The notes beneath the pieces were generated by a model. The model was not told the origin of the DNA. It ran no database searches and was given only the letters and a program-made list of their open reading frames with translations. A DNA stretch of 64,000 bases. It comes from Edaphovirga cremea (GTDB taxonomy: Bacteria; Pseudomonadota; Gammaproteobacteria; Enterobacterales; Enterobacteriaceae). The DNA lies in NCBI RefSeq assembly GCF_003332275.1, contig NZ_QOVA01000009.1, positions 62,001-126,000 of the forward strand, read 5' to 3'. Made by a program: the position numbers and the translations under genes. This document shows, piece after piece, positions 47,092-57,454 of this stretch; the stretch's first letter is position 1; each line of letters opens with the position of its first letter.

Positions 47092-47661
47092 TGCCCGCCC
47101 CTCTCCGGCCCGTTGTTTAGTCCGGGGAGGGAATTACGCCTCTATCGCATCCATTCACCAATAGACTTTCCCACGCGGATATATACGCATTGCTTTACGC
47201 ATTACAGGGTGTATTTTTTGCTGTCGGGATAGCATTTATTAAAATGCGCCGGTCTGGCGTTAACGAATGCGACATATTGACGTTCGTTGCGCGTCATAAA
47301 GGTAGCGATACGAAACACGTTTCAGAAAAAAAGGAAAAATGTCTGTACTCTATGAATACAAGGTATTCCACTATTTATGGAGGGGGTATTTTAGAATATA
47401 TAACATTGGCAATCATAATAATTAAACATCAAGACATTAATAATTAACATTAGTTTTCACCCCGTTAATTGCGCACCGATTTTTTTACTTATAAAAAGTC
47501 ACAGAGTAAAATTTTACCCCTTAAGGAGTAAAACTCCCGATCAAGAATGACCTCGATCAACATAGCTTTTGCTCTTCAAATATAAAGTCACTTTATTGAT
47601 AGCTCTGTTGTCATAACTTCCCAAGTAAACCACCAGATATAGACCTTAATGGAATAAAGGT
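47092..47661. other. 570-bp AT-rich non-coding interval
   Basis: Just after yddA, CCCTCTCCGG pairs with CCGGGGAGGG (about 47099-47131), a possible terminator. The remainder, especially 47380-47600, is clearly more A/T-rich than the flanking genes and should hold the promoter of the DASS transporter. An 85-codon frame (47190-47447) starts at TTG, has no ribosome site and looks random. No clear regulator site was recognised. Confidence 0.6.
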
Positions 47662-49083
47662 ATGAATATAATGTCACTCTTTAAGACAAAAATGGGGAAA
47701 ATGCTGATTATCCTGCTGATTGGGGCAGGTATTTGGATAAGCCCAATCCCTGAAGGTGTCAATCCCGCTGCCTGGCATTTGATGGCAGTGTTTGCCGCGA
47801 CGGTAATAGGGTTGATCCTTTCTCCTTATCCACTCGGTGCCATGGCTATTTTCAGCCTGACCGTGGTGGTAAGCACCGGTTTGCTGGATATGAAAGCCGT
47901 GCTGGCCGGGTTTTCCGATCCGACCATATGGATGATTGCCTGCGCATTCTTCATCTCGCGTGGTTTTATCAAGACCGGTTTTGGTCGGCGTGTCGGTTAT
48001 CTGTTTATCAGTAAACTGGGGCACAGCTCGCTCGGGCTGGCCTACGGTCTGGTATTGACCGATTTGATTTTTGCTCCGGCAATGCCCTCCACCTCAGCGC
48101 GTTGTGGCGGTATCATTACGCCGTTGTTTCGTTCTATTTCAGAAGCTTATGACTCCACGCCGGAAAGAGGCACCGAGCGCAAGATTGGCGCGTTTCTGGT
48201 GCAATGTATTTTCCAGTGTAATGCCATTACCTGTGCGATGTTCCTGACATCCATGGCGGGTAACCCCATGGTCGGAAAACTGGCCGGGGAAATGGGCATC
48301 CAGATCACCTGGACCAGTTGGGCAGTGGCGGCGATTGTCCCCGGTTTGATCTCGCTGGTGGTTATCCCGCTTCTGCTTTACCGTTTCTATCCGCCTGAGC
48401 TGAAAAAAACCCCTGAAATGCGTGCCATGGCGAACGAAAAACTTCGCGAAATGGGTGGCATGAGCCGCAATGAGTGGATCGTTCTTACCGTATTTATTGG
48501 TCTGGTCACCTTGTGGGTGTGCGGTTCAGCATTGAAAATCGACGCCACCATGACCGCCTTTATCGGCTTGGCTATCTTACTGTTAACCGGTGCGCTGACT
48601 TGGGAAGATGTGATTTCCGAGAAAGAAGCATGGCATACGATTATCTGGTTTGCAGTGTTGATGACGCTGGCAAGTCAGCTCAATAAGTTGGGCTTTATCG
48701 CCTGGTTTGGTTCGCTGATTGCCGGTTCCGTGCAGGGAATGAACTGGGTGCCGATGCTGGGTATTCTGTTGCTGGCTTACTATTACAGCCACTACATGAT
48801 GGCGAGCGCCATTGCCCACATCAGTGCGATGTATGCAATATTTGTCTCTATCGCCATTGCGGCGGGTGCACCGCCAATGCTGACCGTGCTGGTCTTTGGT
48901 ATGTTCAGTAACCTTTATATGGCGACTACGCACTATTCTGGCGGCCCGGCCCCGATTCTGTTTGGCTGTAACTACATTCCGCTGGCAACCTGGTGGAAGA
49001 TTGGTTTCCTGATCAGTCTGGTCGTTATTCCTATCTGGCTGTTTATCGGCAGTGCCTGGTGGAAAGTCCTGGGATTCTGGTAA
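47662..49083 (+). CDS. DASS-family dicarboxylate/citrate transporter (CitT/TtdT-like)
   Basis: 473-residue inner-membrane protein with about twelve helices. PAMPSTSARCGGIITPLFRSI and the C-terminal HYSGGPAPILFGCNYIPLATWW match the S-N/S-T motifs of the divalent anion:sodium symporter/antiporter family, closest to CitT (citrate/succinate) and TtdT (tartrate/succinate). Two start choices, 47662 and 47671, are both weakly served by GGAATAAAGG. No lyase, tartrate dehydratase or two-component genes are near, so the substrate is open. The MocR-type regulator follows. Confidence 0.88.
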   Translation: MNIMSLFKTKMGKMLIILLIGAGIWISPIPEGVNPAAWHLMAVFAATVIGLILSPYPLGAMAIFSLTVVVSTGLLDMKAVLAGFSDPTIWMIACAFFISRGFIKTGFGRRVGYLFISKLGHSSLGLAYGLVLTDLIFAPAMPSTSARCGGIITPLFRSISEAYDSTPERGTERKIGAFLVQCIFQCNAITCAMFLTSMAGNPMVGKLAGEMGIQITWTSWAVAAIVPGLISLVVIPLLLYRFYPPELKKTPEMRAMANEKLREMGGMSRNEWIVLTVFIGLVTLWVCGSALKIDATMTAFIGLAILLLTGALTWEDVISEKEAWHTIIWFAVLMTLASQLNKLGFIAWFGSLIAGSVQGMNWVPMLGILLLAYYYSHYMMASAIAHISAMYAIFVSIAIAAGAPPMLTVLVFGMFSNLYMATTHYSGGPAPILFGCNYIPLATWWKIGFLISLVVIPIWLFIGSAWWKVLGFW

Positions 49084-49255
49084 GCATTTTCTCTCTCCGC
49101 CATCACGCAACGCGCGTGATGGCGGTTTCGCTTCGCTATGCTCCCGCAACGTTATATATACCCAAAGTAACAGACCATTACTCTCCTTCACTAGGCCAGC
49201 TTAAAAAGAACTGCTACTCTTTCTTTTGTATTTTATTAATGCAAAAAGGGTTTAC

Positions 49256-50689
49256 GTGCCTGCTTTCGCGTTGCAAAAAATAACCGGCGTGTCATTTCAA
49301 GCGCAAATTTACCGCTATTGGGTGACGCAGTTTTCGCAGAATAAAATCGGTCCCGGTGAGTTTTTACCTTCGGTAAGAACCTCTGCGCAAGACTTCAATG
49401 TATCGCTTAATACCATCAGGTTGGCTTATGAGAAATTGGTCGAGGATGGTTATGTCATTAATCGACCGGGTATCGGCTATATTGCTGTTTATAGCAAGGA
49501 CGTAAATACCGGCGTTATTTTTTCCCCTCCGCAAAAAACCCAGGCATTTACTCCCCCTCTGTTTGCCCGATCGACGGGATTTCATCAGGATCCCTGCGAC
49601 AAATCCGCTTTCAGCTTCAGGTTAGGTGCCATCGACCCCCTTGCGTTTCCATGGGCGTCCTGGAAACGCTGGAATAATGCCAGTTCACATTACCAGCGCG
49701 AACTGGCTTCGGCATACCAGGATCCAGCGGGATTGTATCCCTTACGTGAGCAGATTTGTCAGCACGTATTGCTGAATCGCGGAATCAAAGCCGTTCCAGA
49801 ACAGATTGTTGTCACCCATGGCACACAGGAATCCCTTTCCCTGCTGACCCGTCTTTTTCTCGGGCCAGACAGTTCAGCCGTTATTGAGAATCCGGGTTAC
49901 GCGGGGGCGTGGCAACTGTTTCACTTGTCCCAGCAAATTTCTGGTAACCGCATTATTCCTGTCGATATCGATAACGAAGGGATGCGCACTGAGGTATTAC
50001 CTGCGGGTAAGCACACTTTATGTTACGTCACCCCCGGGCATCAATTTCCGACCGGGGTGACGCTGAGTCAAACGCGGCGTTATGCGTTACTCGCCTGGGC
50101 CTGCCAGTCCGGTTGCTATGTGGTGGAGGATGACTACGATTCGGAGTTCCAATACGGTACAACACGCGTCCCCGCGCTGAAAAGTCTGGATAATCAGGAG
50201 TGTGTGATTTACCTCAGCAGTTTCTCCAAATCACTCGGTGCTGGTTTACGCGTGGGATATATGATCTGCCCGCAGCATTTGACCGAAACCATTACGAGTT
50301 TGAAAGCCTTGCTTGATAAGGGTAATTCAGGGCTGTCACAAGCATTTCTGACCGACTTTATGCTGCGTGGCGATTATTTGCGCCACCTTAAAGCTATGGA
50401 AAAACGCTATGCCAAACGGTATGCACTGCTGCGTTCAGCTTTAGCGGATATTTTCCCGCACTCATCCCTTTATCCGGCAACGGCAGGTTTACATCTGGCC
50501 CTGCACTATAACGAACCGCAACCCCTGGCAGAGCGGCTGACAGAACTGAATGCCCTGGGCATCGGTTTTGGTCGCGAAAACAGTTACTTCTCGCCAAGTG
50601 AAGATCGCCAGACATCCGGCGTTTTATCTTTTGGTTTTGGCGGAATAAACAGCGAGCACCTGAAACAGGCGCTCGCGCTGATGCATTAA
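49256..50689 (+). CDS. MocR-family regulator (GntR HTH fused to aminotransferase)
   Basis: 477-residue fusion: GntR winged helix (about 15-85; [25 protein letters not shown]) joined to a fold-type I aminotransferase domain. PLP-site features are [14 protein letters not shown] and the Lys in [16 protein letters not shown]. Start GTG 49256 has AAGGG 5 bases upstream; the frame opens earlier only at TTG. Members such as PdxR and GabR use PLP adducts as signals. It might regulate the DASS transporter upstream (172-bp gap, same strand) but PdxST or GABA genes are absent. The end overlaps the convergent RND gene stop. Confidence 0.87.
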   Translation: MPAFALQKITGVSFQAQIYRYWVTQFSQNKIGPGEFLPSVRTSAQDFNVSLNTIRLAYEKLVEDGYVINRPGIGYIAVYSKDVNTGVIFSPPQKTQAFTPPLFARSTGFHQDPCDKSAFSFRLGAIDPLAFPWASWKRWNNASSHYQRELASAYQDPAGLYPLREQICQHVLLNRGIKAVPEQIVVTHGTQESLSLLTRLFLGPDSSAVIENPGYAGAWQLFHLSQQISGNRIIPVDIDNEGMRTEVLPAGKHTLCYVTPGHQFPTGVTLSQTRRYALLAWACQSGCYVVEDDYDSEFQYGTTRVPALKSLDNQECVIYLSSFSKSLGAGLRVGYMICPQHLTETITSLKALLDKGNSGLSQAFLTDFMLRGDYLRHLKAMEKRYAKRYALLRSALADIFPHSSLYPATAGLHLALHYNEPQPLAERLTELNALGIGFGRENSYFSPSEDRQTSGVLSFGFGGINSEHLKQALALMH

Positions 50690-53600
50690 CGCTGACGCGG
50701 TGCAAAGAGACGGCAAATCACCACGAAGAAGACGGGAACGAAGAAGATTGCCAGGATCGTTGCAGAGATCATGCCGCCCATTACGCCCGATCCGACCGCA
50801 TTTTGCGCCCCGGATCCCGCGCCATTACTCAATACCAACGGCAGAACCCCGAGAATGAATGCCAGAGAGGTCATGAGGATCGGGCGAAGCCGCATTCGCG
50901 CTGCCTCCATCGTCGCCGAAATCAGATCCTTGCCCTCTTTTTCCATCAGATCCTTGGCGAACTCGACGATCAGAATGGCGTTTTTCGCCGACAATCCTAT
51001 CGTGGTCAATAACCCTACCTGAAAATAGACGTCATTGTTTTGCTTCATCATGAATGCCGCCAGCAATGCACCAATCACACCCAGCGGCACCACCAGCATA
51101 ACGGAAATCGGGATTGACCAGCTCTCATACAACGCCGCCAGAGAGAGGAAAACGACGATCAGTGAAATCGCATACAGCGCCGGAGCCTGATTGCCTGATA
51201 ACCGCTCCTGATACGACATGCCCGTCCAGTCGTAACCAATACCGCTTGGCAACTTGCTGGCCATTGATTCCATCAGGGCCATGGCATCACCGGAACTTTT
51301 ACCCGGCGCAGCTTCACCCAGAATTTCCATCGAGGGCAAACCGTTGTAGCGCTCAAGACGCGGTGAACCTTTGCTCCAGTGCGCATCACTGAATGCCGAG
51401 AAGGGAACCATCTGCCCGGAACTGCCACGAACGAACCAGTTATTGATATCGTTTGGCAGCATTCTGTAAGGTGCCAATCCCTGCACGTAGACCTTTTTCA
51501 CCCTGCCGCGATCGATAAAATCATTCACATAGGTCCCGCCCAGCCCGGTGGCAATGGTCTGGTTGACATCATCAATGGATACACCCAGCGCCTCTAATTT
51601 ATCCTGATCGATATCTATCTGATATTGCGGTGTATCCTCAAGCCCATTGGGACGGACCCGCACCAGCGTGTCCCGGTGTTTCGTGACCATGTCGAGCAGT
51701 TGATTTCGCGCCTCGGTCAATTTTTCATGGCCCAAACCCGCATTATCGATCAACTCAAAATCAAAGCCGGTTGCGTTCCCCAACTCGATAATTGCTGGCA
51801 CGTTGAATGCAAACACCATCCCGTCTTTAATCGTTGAGAAATACTTGTCGGCGCGGGCAATCAAGGCAGGTGCTTTTTGACTGGCCTCTTTACGCAGCGA
51901 CCAATCTTTGAGCATAACGAACGCCATCCCGGTATTCTGGCCGTTGCCGCTGAAACCATAACCGGCAACGGAAAATACTGATTGCACCGACTGCGACTCC
52001 TGATGCAGGTAATAATTTTCTACCTGACTGATGGTGTTCAGCGTTCGTTCCTGCGTGGCACTGGCGGGAAGTTGTATCAAGGAAAACAGTACGCCCTGAT
52101 CCTCTTCCGGCAGGAACGCCGTTGGCAGGCGAAGAAAAAGGAACGCCATTCCCGCAACAATAATGATATAGATCAACAGGTAGCGACCAGTTCGGCTCAG
52201 AATCAGGGAAACGCTGGACTGGTAGTGACCGGCGCTGCGCTCGAATATCCGGTTGAACCAGCCAAAGAGACCGCGCTTGCTGCCGTGGCTTTCTGCTGAG
52301 TAGGGTTTAAGCAACGTGGCGCAAAGCGCCGGGGTTAAAATCATTGCAACCAGCACTGACAGCGCCATCGCAGATACGATGGTGACGGAAAATTGCCGGT
52401 AAATCGCCCCCGTCGACCCCCCAAAGAAGGCCATCGGAATAAATACTGCCGACAGCACCATCGCAATCCCAACCAACGCCCCCTGAATCTGCTCCATTGA
52501 TTTGATAGTGGCGGCTTTGGGCGACAACCCCTCTTCCTGCATCACCCGCTCGACGTTTTCAACCACGACGATGGCGTCATCAACCAGCAGTCCGATCGCC
52601 AGCACCATCCCAAACATCGAGAGGGTATTGATGGAGAAACCAAACGCCCCGAGAACGCCGAATGTCCCTAACAGCACCACCGGTACGGCAATGGTCGGGA
52701 TCAGCGTCGCACGGAAATTTTGCAGGAAGATATACATCACCAGAAACACCAGGATGATCGCTTCAAATAACGTCTTTACCACTTCCTGAATGGAGATTTT
52801 AATAAACGGCGTCGTGTCATAGGGGTACGCCATTTTCAATCCGCGCGGGAAAAATTGCTGCAAATGGGCGATCTGTTCTTTTACGTTATTTGCCGTTTGC
52901 AGCGCATTGGCACCGGTTGCCAGTTGAATACCGATGCCGCTGGCGGCCTTGCCGTTATAACGGGCAACGGTATCGTAATTTTCACCGCCCAAAGAGACTT
53001 GGGCAACGTCACGCAGCCGCACCTGCGAACCATCGCGATTTATCCTCAGGATAATGTTCCTGAACTCCTCGGGATCTTTCATGCGGGTTTGCGCAATGAT
53101 CGAGGCATTCAACTGTTGCCCAGCCACTGGCGGCGTTCCGCCAAGTTGCCCCGCCGCGATTTGGTTGTTTTGCACTTTCAAGGCATTGACCACATCCAGC
53201 GTGGTCATTTGGTAGGTATCCAACTGATTCGGATTCAGCCAGATGCGCATGGAATATTGCGCACCAAACAGCTCGACATTTCCCACCCCATTCAACCGAC
53301 TGACGGGATCCTTGATATTCGCGGCCACGTAATCGGCAATATCTTCATTATTCAGCGAGGTATCGTCGGAATAGAATGCGGCCACCATCAGATAGTTACT
53401 GGTCGATTTCTCTACGCTCACGCCCTGCTGCTGCACTTCTTGCGGCAGAAGCGGCAGCGCCAACTGCAATTTGTTTTGTACCTGTACCTGCGCGATATCG
53501 GGATTGGTTCCCGACTGGAAAGACAGCGTGACCGTATCGTTGCCTGATGAATCGCTCTGAGACGACATATACATCAGGTTATCGAGGCCATTCATATTCT

Positions 53601-53799
53601 GTTCAATCACTTGCGTAACCGTATCCTGCACGGCCTGCGCATCGGCACCGGGATAATGCGCCGAAATGGCTACGGTTGGAGGAGCGATCGGAGGATATTG
53701 GGAAATGGGCAGATTAATTATGGCGAGTGCACCAACCAACATGATGATAATGGTAATCACCCACGCAAATATAGGGCGCTCAATAAAAAACTTAGCCAT
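50686..53799 (-). CDS. RND multidrug efflux pump subunit, AcrB-like, without partner genes
   Basis: 1037-residue HAE1-type RND transporter. [20 protein letters not shown] starts the first helix. The proton-relay pair Asp407/Asp408 is in [19 protein letters not shown] and Lys940 in [13 protein letters not shown]; pore-domain and funnel segments such as [15 protein letters not shown] are strong. Sequence is nearer to AcrB than to AcrD. No acrA-type adaptor or local repressor adjoins it, so it would need an adaptor and TolC from elsewhere, as AcrD does. Start ATG 53799; a GTG lies 6 codons earlier. Convergent with the MocR gene, stops overlapping. Confidence 0.92.
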   Translation of the reverse strand: MAKFFIERPIFAWVITIIIMLVGALAIINLPISQYPPIAPPTVAISAHYPGADAQAVQDTVTQVIEQNMNGLDNLMYMSSQSDSSGNDTVTLSFQSGTNPDIAQVQVQNKLQLALPLLPQEVQQQGVSVEKSTSNYLMVAAFYSDDTSLNNEDIADYVAANIKDPVSRLNGVGNVELFGAQYSMRIWLNPNQLDTYQMTTLDVVNALKVQNNQIAAGQLGGTPPVAGQQLNASIIAQTRMKDPEEFRNIILRINRDGSQVRLRDVAQVSLGGENYDTVARYNGKAASGIGIQLATGANALQTANNVKEQIAHLQQFFPRGLKMAYPYDTTPFIKISIQEVVKTLFEAIILVFLVMYIFLQNFRATLIPTIAVPVVLLGTFGVLGAFGFSINTLSMFGMVLAIGLLVDDAIVVVENVERVMQEEGLSPKAATIKSMEQIQGALVGIAMVLSAVFIPMAFFGGSTGAIYRQFSVTIVSAMALSVLVAMILTPALCATLLKPYSAESHGSKRGLFGWFNRIFERSAGHYQSSVSLILSRTGRYLLIYIIIVAGMAFLFLRLPTAFLPEEDQGVLFSLIQLPASATQERTLNTISQVENYYLHQESQSVQSVFSVAGYGFSGNGQNTGMAFVMLKDWSLRKEASQKAPALIARADKYFSTIKDGMVFAFNVPAIIELGNATGFDFELIDNAGLGHEKLTEARNQLLDMVTKHRDTLVRVRPNGLEDTPQYQIDIDQDKLEALGVSIDDVNQTIATGLGGTYVNDFIDRGRVKKVYVQGLAPYRMLPNDINNWFVRGSSGQMVPFSAFSDAHWSKGSPRLERYNGLPSMEILGEAAPGKSSGDAMALMESMASKLPSGIGYDWTGMSYQERLSGNQAPALYAISLIVVFLSLAALYESWSIPISVMLVVPLGVIGALLAAFMMKQNNDVYFQVGLLTTIGLSAKNAILIVEFAKDLMEKEGKDLISATMEAARMRLRPILMTSLAFILGVLPLVLSNGAGSGAQNAVGSGVMGGMISATILAIFFVPVFFVVICRLFAPRQR

Positions 53800-53817
53800 A
53801 GCTGACCATTTCCTCAC

Positions 53818-54310
53818 GGCAAAAACAGACGGCCAGCGGGAATATCCCTCGTAGTCGACATTGCAGAGGGATTTTCACTAGCCATATCAATCAGAAAAGT
53901 TGCCGGAGTTTATTCTTCCTCGTGGAAAGCTGAATTATCTTTAAATGGCATTGGCTTGGTACGGTGCGATAAGCGTTGTTACAGTTGCCAGATATTTCCG
54001 ATATTGATTGGTGTGATGTTTGTTATAAAAATAATAACAACAGTTTTAGAGATCACAGAATCGATAATACGTCCTGCTGAATTTTCTTTAATTCATTGAC
54101 TTTACCAATATCAGAAAGTAAATTTTACCCGTTCAACGCTTTCCCTATCCATTATTACCCGAGGCCTGCATGTTGGAGATTGTGACAAACCACTGATATT
54201 TCATCTCGTTGTTAACGGGCTGAATATCAACGCATCCAAAACCTGAGATTTTGACGTGCATTATTTTTAATGCATGGGTGCTTTTTTGTGGATTTCACAA
54301 GGTATTCGAC
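53818..54310. other. 493-bp intergenic region between the RND and yjhX-like genes
   Basis: Divergent promoter region. Visible: an imperfect inverted repeat TGTTAT-N7-ATAACA at 54021-54039, and near the yjhX start a perfect hairpin TGCATTA-TTTT-TAATGCA (54257-54274) followed six bases later by six T (54282-54287), which looks like a weak leader attenuator. No reading frame is convincing. Confidence 0.55.
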
Positions 54311-54568
54311 ATGAACCTTTCCAGGGCGGAACAACGTGTTCTGCACCAACTCGCCAAAGGCGGCCATATTCAATTCGAACGCAATACCAGCGGCCGGGTC
54401 ACTTCAGTCATTTGCTATAACCGCGATGGCTTTTGCCTGCTTGATTGTTCGCTTGCGGTATTCAATAGACTCAAGACCAGGAAACTGATCCGTTCGCATC
54501 AGGGCGCACCTTATCGCATCACCCAGCAGGGTCTCGGTGCTGTGCGATCGCAACCTGATAATCGTTAG
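54311..54568 (+). CDS. yjhX: YjhX family protein (TopAI, topoisomerase I inhibitor-like toxin)
   Basis: 85 residues, the same length as E. coli YjhX/TopAI, with conserved [36 protein letters not shown] and the C-terminal QPDNR. In E. coli this small winged-helix-like protein inhibits topoisomerase I and is countered by YjhQ. Start ATG 54311 fits the family; an extension to 54251 has no homology. The adjacent gene is a methyltransferase, not YjhQ. A terminator-like hairpin precedes the gene. Confidence 0.88.
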   Translation: MNLSRAEQRVLHQLAKGGHIQFERNTSGRVTSVICYNRDGFCLLDCSLAVFNRLKTRKLIRSHQGAPYRITQQGLGAVRSQPDNR

Positions 54569-54645
54569 CCTCTGATTGAGCATTGCGGACTATTTTACAA
54601 GGAGTGAAACCCTGCATGCAGGATTTCAGCAGTAAGGAACACCTA

Positions 54646-55494
54646 ATGAAACTGATTGATATTATTCAAACCAAACGCCCTATCGAGCCATGGACACAAG
54701 GGGAAAAAATTCCCTGGAACGATCCGGCATTCAGCCAGCGAATGCTGGAAAATCATCTGGCGCAAGAGCACGACTGGGCCAGCCGTCGGCGTGAAATCAT
54801 CACCCGGCACGTTGACTGGATTGATGCCACTCTTCAGGGCGTGCCCTCGCGGATACTCGATTTGGGCTGCGGTCCGGGGCTGTATCTTGAGCAGTTGGCC
54901 GCCAAAGGCCATCACTGCACCGGCGTCGATTTTTCACCGGCGTCTATCGAGTTTGCTGAACAGCACGCGCGGGAAAATGCCTTGTGCGTCACATATCATT
55001 GCAGCGATATCCGTGATTTTCAGCCAGAGCAAACCTTTGATCTGATCATGCTGACATTCGGCGAGTTCAATGTTTTTACCTCGCAGGATATTCAGCAGAT
55101 CTTGTCTCAAGCCAAGGCCATGCTCAGATCGGGCGGATACCTGCTGCTGGAAGTCCACACGTTTGCGGAGGTAAAACGCCAGGGCATGAGTGGCACAAAT
55201 TGGGAGAGTGTCGAATCCGGACTGTTTTCAACACAACCGCATCTGTTGCTACAAGAAAACAACTGGGATGAGCAACGTCGCGTCGCGACAACGGCCTATT
55301 GGGTGATTGATGCGCAAACCCAGCGGACCACCTGTTATGCATCAAGTATGCAGGCATATGACGAGGCGGATTATCTTGCTCAATTCAGCGATGCGGGCTT
55401 TACCGTCGGCAAAAAACTGACTGCCGATGAATGGCCGACTGGCCAGTATTTTGAGGGAAAACTTGCAACGTTCTGGTGCCAAAATCAGGACTGA
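54646..55494 (+). CDS. Class I SAM-dependent methyltransferase
   Basis: 282-residue methyltransferase. Motif I is ILDLGCGPGLYLEQLAAKG (near residues 68-86), the acidic residue is in CTGVDFSPASIEFA, motif II is near FDLIMLTFGEFNVF, and post-motif LRSGGYLLLEVHTF is present. Start ATG 54646 has AAGGA 7 bases upstream; upstream ATG 54616 is possible. It follows yjhX by 77 bp on the same strand, so they may be co-transcribed. The E. coli topAI operon also contains a methyltransferase-like gene (yjhP), but this protein is not clearly its orthologue. Substrate unknown. Confidence 0.8.
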   Translation: MKLIDIIQTKRPIEPWTQGEKIPWNDPAFSQRMLENHLAQEHDWASRRREIITRHVDWIDATLQGVPSRILDLGCGPGLYLEQLAAKGHHCTGVDFSPASIEFAEQHARENALCVTYHCSDIRDFQPEQTFDLIMLTFGEFNVFTSQDIQQILSQAKAMLRSGGYLLLEVHTFAEVKRQGMSGTNWESVESGLFSTQPHLLLQENNWDEQRRVATTAYWVIDAQTQRTTCYASSMQAYDEADYLAQFSDAGFTVGKKLTADEWPTGQYFEGKLATFWCQNQD

Positions 55495-55568
55495 TTATTT
55501 ACCCTGAAGCCAACGGAAACCGGACAAGGCAGCGCATTTTGCTGCCTTTTTCGTCACTTGCTTAGGGA

Positions 55569-55973
55569 CTAACGCAGCAGTTTCAATGCGCCCGTGAGCG
55601 ATCTGACCCATTTTTCCGGGCCAGCCAATCCAAGACCATCCAGTGTTTCGTCAACCAGATCACGCTGTGGAAAAGTATTCTCATAGTCCAGAAAGCTGTG
55701 CATTGACCGCGCAAAGGCAGGAAAAGGGACAATCGCCCGCTCACCTGCCGCTCCCAACGCCTTCAACATGATTTCCTGCATCTGCAACGCATTCGCTTGC
55801 AGAATGGGCACGGGTAATTTTGAGCTGACATCTATAGTTCTACCCTGAGCGTCACATAAAGTCGTTCCGGCCAGCAGAGAGAATTTGGCTGCCAACCCAA
55901 TTCCTACGGCGCTGGTGGTATTGGCAAGTAAGCCGATCGGAAGTTCAGGGTTTACGATAATCGCGAGACGCAT
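55569..55973 (-). CDS. DUF2000 family protein
   Basis: 134-residue small protein starting MRLAIIVNPELPIGLLANTT, with GIGLAAKFSL and LPVPILQAN, typical of the DUF2000 (peptidyl-tRNA hydrolase-like fold) family, which has no firm function. ATG 55973 has AGGA just upstream; the frame continues to 56024 without homology. Divergent from an Lrp/AsnC regulator (144-bp gap), which is the usual genomic partner in other bacteria and suggests an amino-acid-responsive gene. Confidence 0.78.
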   Translation of the reverse strand: MRLAIIVNPELPIGLLANTTSAVGIGLAAKFSLLAGTTLCDAQGRTIDVSSKLPVPILQANALQMQEIMLKALGAAGERAIVPFPAFARSMHSFLDYENTFPQRDLVDETLDGLGLAGPEKWVRSLTGALKLLR

Positions 55974-56117
55974 ATTTCCTGTCAAAATGAGACTCCTGGT
56001 GACGACATTTGAAAACACGATCATAGCGTTGGCTGGCAGGTAAATGCTTTCTTTTCGCAGTCAAAAAGCGCTCAATCTGGTAGAGTCTTCCTAAATAAAC
56101 TTTAGAGCGGGTAGAAA

Positions 56118-56606
56118 ATGTCAGCATCAGAAATCACACCGGCAGATATTCGAATTTTGAAGGAGCTACAGCGTTCTGGTCGCATCACCAATCAGGATTT
56201 GGCCGATAAAGTGGGAATGGCGACCTCGCCCTGCTGGAGACGGGTTAAGCATTTGGAAGAGAGCGGCGTCATTACCGGCTATCAGGCCAATATCGATCGA
56301 CAGAAAATCAAATTGGGGATTCTGGCCTTTATCCGTGTGAAAATTGATAGTCACAGTGAAGAAGAGGCGCAGCACTTCGAGAAACAGATGGGGGCATTGA
56401 AACCGGTGATTGCCTGCTATGCCGTCGCGGGGGATGCTGATTTTCTGTTGCAGGTGGTTTCAGAAGATCTGGACACGTTCTCAACGTTTGCCATGTCGGT
56501 GCTACGCCGTTTACCGGGCATCAAGGAGATGCAAACCACCTTTGTTCTTCGCGAGGTAAAACCCCTCGACTATCTACCGCTTGACCAGATGCGACGCAGT
56601 ACGTGA
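56118..56606 (+). CDS. Lrp/AsnC-family transcriptional regulator
   Basis: 162-residue feast/famine regulator: N-terminal HTH (ADIRILKELQRSGRITNQDL, VGMATSPCWRRVKHLEESG) and C-terminal RAM effector domain (AVAGDADFLLQVV, FVLREVKPLDYLPL). Divergent from the DUF2000 gene, its probable target. The last codons and the stop (ACG TGA) lie inside the first copy of the intergenic repeat at 56599, so the C-terminus may have been set by insertion or duplication of that element. Confidence 0.9.
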   Translation: MSASEITPADIRILKELQRSGRITNQDLADKVGMATSPCWRRVKHLEESGVITGYQANIDRQKIKLGILAFIRVKIDSHSEEEAQHFEKQMGALKPVIACYAVAGDADFLLQVVSEDLDTFSTFAMSVLRRLPGIKEMQTTFVLREVKPLDYLPLDQMRRST

Positions 56607-56778
56607 GGATGTTGAGCACTGCCCAGGTTCAAAATGGCAAATAAAATAGCCTATTCAATAGGCGTAATTGTTGCAGTCAGTTTGGACATGGACAGCGCGG
56701 AAAAACCGGAGCGTACATAGAGTACGTGAGGATTTTGAGCACTACCCAGGTCCAAAATGGCAAATAAAATAGCCTATT
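56599..56778. repeat. Duplicated palindromic intergenic repeat element
   Basis: A 57-bp direct repeat occurs at 56599-56655 and 56722-56778 (54 of 57 bases identical; period 123 bp). The second copy is the right half of a long imperfect palindrome from TTTGGAC (56681) to GTCCAAA (56756), centred on GTAC-N5-GTAC near 56719, so the RNA could fold into a roughly 76-nt hairpin. The first copy lacks its left arm and carries the lrp-type stop codon. GCCTATTCAATAGGC at 56649-56663 is another small palindrome. Looks like a multi-copy enterobacterial palindromic repeat. Confidence 0.75.
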
Positions 56779-57052
56779 GCCGGATATCTTGATATTCAGG
56801 GGTCACATCAAACTGATGCTTGGCAAAAGGACAGAGCGGAATGATTTTCCTGTGCTCTTTACGCATTTTATCGACCACGAGGGCGACCAGTTTTTTACCC
56901 ACGCCTTGCCCCTGCAAGACGTCATCAACGTAGGTATGGTCAATGATTGATAGTTTTTCTCCGCTGGGAACAAACGAGATTTCAGCGATCATTTCGCCTT
57001 TTTCATTATTGATAAAAAAACGTTTCTCATCTTCCTGAATCGCCAAGGTCAT
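56774..57052 (-). CDS. yjdJ: YjdJ-like short GNAT acetyltransferase
   Basis: 92-residue GCN5-like (YjdJ/NAT_SF, GtnA type) protein with [21 protein letters not shown], the acetyl-CoA loop [16 protein letters not shown] and the family C-terminus [13 protein letters not shown]. The start ATG 57052 lies one base after the yjdI stop, so the pair is coupled as in E. coli. Its 3' end reaches into the palindromic repeat. Function unknown; short GNATs of this type often act with small partner proteins. Confidence 0.87.
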   Translation of the reverse strand: MTLAIQEDEKRFFINNEKGEMIAEISFVPSGEKLSIIDHTYVDDVLQGQGVGKKLVALVVDKMRKEHRKIIPLCPFAKHQFDVTPEYQDIRQ

Positions 57053-57053
57053 G

Positions 57054-57284
57054 TTATTTGTTCCTGTACTGAAGGGCACCGCTTGGGCAGGTTTTGACGA
57101 CGCGCATGACTTCACTTTCTGCGGCATTATCGGGTGTGATCCAGGGTTTATGATCGAGTTTAAAAATGGACGAATTACCGCGCACGCAATTTCCGGAATG
57201 CTGGCATCGCGCGGCATTGAAATAGACATCGATCCTGTCACCGGTATAGCAGCGGTATCCCGCATCGATTAATTCATCGCTCAT
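57054..57284 (-). CDS. yjdI: YjdI, small divergent 4Fe-4S domain protein
   Basis: 76 residues, same length as E. coli Yjd[34 protein letters not shown] and [15 protein letters not shown]. Cysteines in C-x5-C and a later T-C-P-S-G resemble a monocluster ferredoxin (Fer4_19 type). Directly followed by yjdJ. Function unknown; possibly a redox or assembly partner of the GNAT. Confidence 0.88.
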   Translation of the reverse strand: MSDELIDAGYRCYTGDRIDVYFNAARCQHSGNCVRGNSSIFKLDHKPWITPDNAAESEVMRVVKTCPSGALQYRNK

Positions 57285-57454
57285 TGAAATGACACCTTGG
57301 TTACCGTTTGCAGCATGTCTGAACAGTATAGGTTCGCGCCAGTAAAACTGTTAATCAATGGCATCGGCGGAGCAAATCACCCCGCCTATCATGTTGTGTT
57401 TCTCATGATTTTTCTAAAAAGCAGGTCAGCAAATCGGAAAATTCCTGCGGATAT

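Noticed and set aside
47190-47447. Possible 85-residue protein after yddA
   Set aside because: Starts with TTG, has no ribosome binding site, AT-rich random-looking composition.
54270-54420. Upstream small frame (ATG near 54272) as a ToiL-like leader peptide of yjhX
   Set aside because: No ribosome binding site and it overlaps yjhX extensively; E. coli-like leader control cannot be shown.
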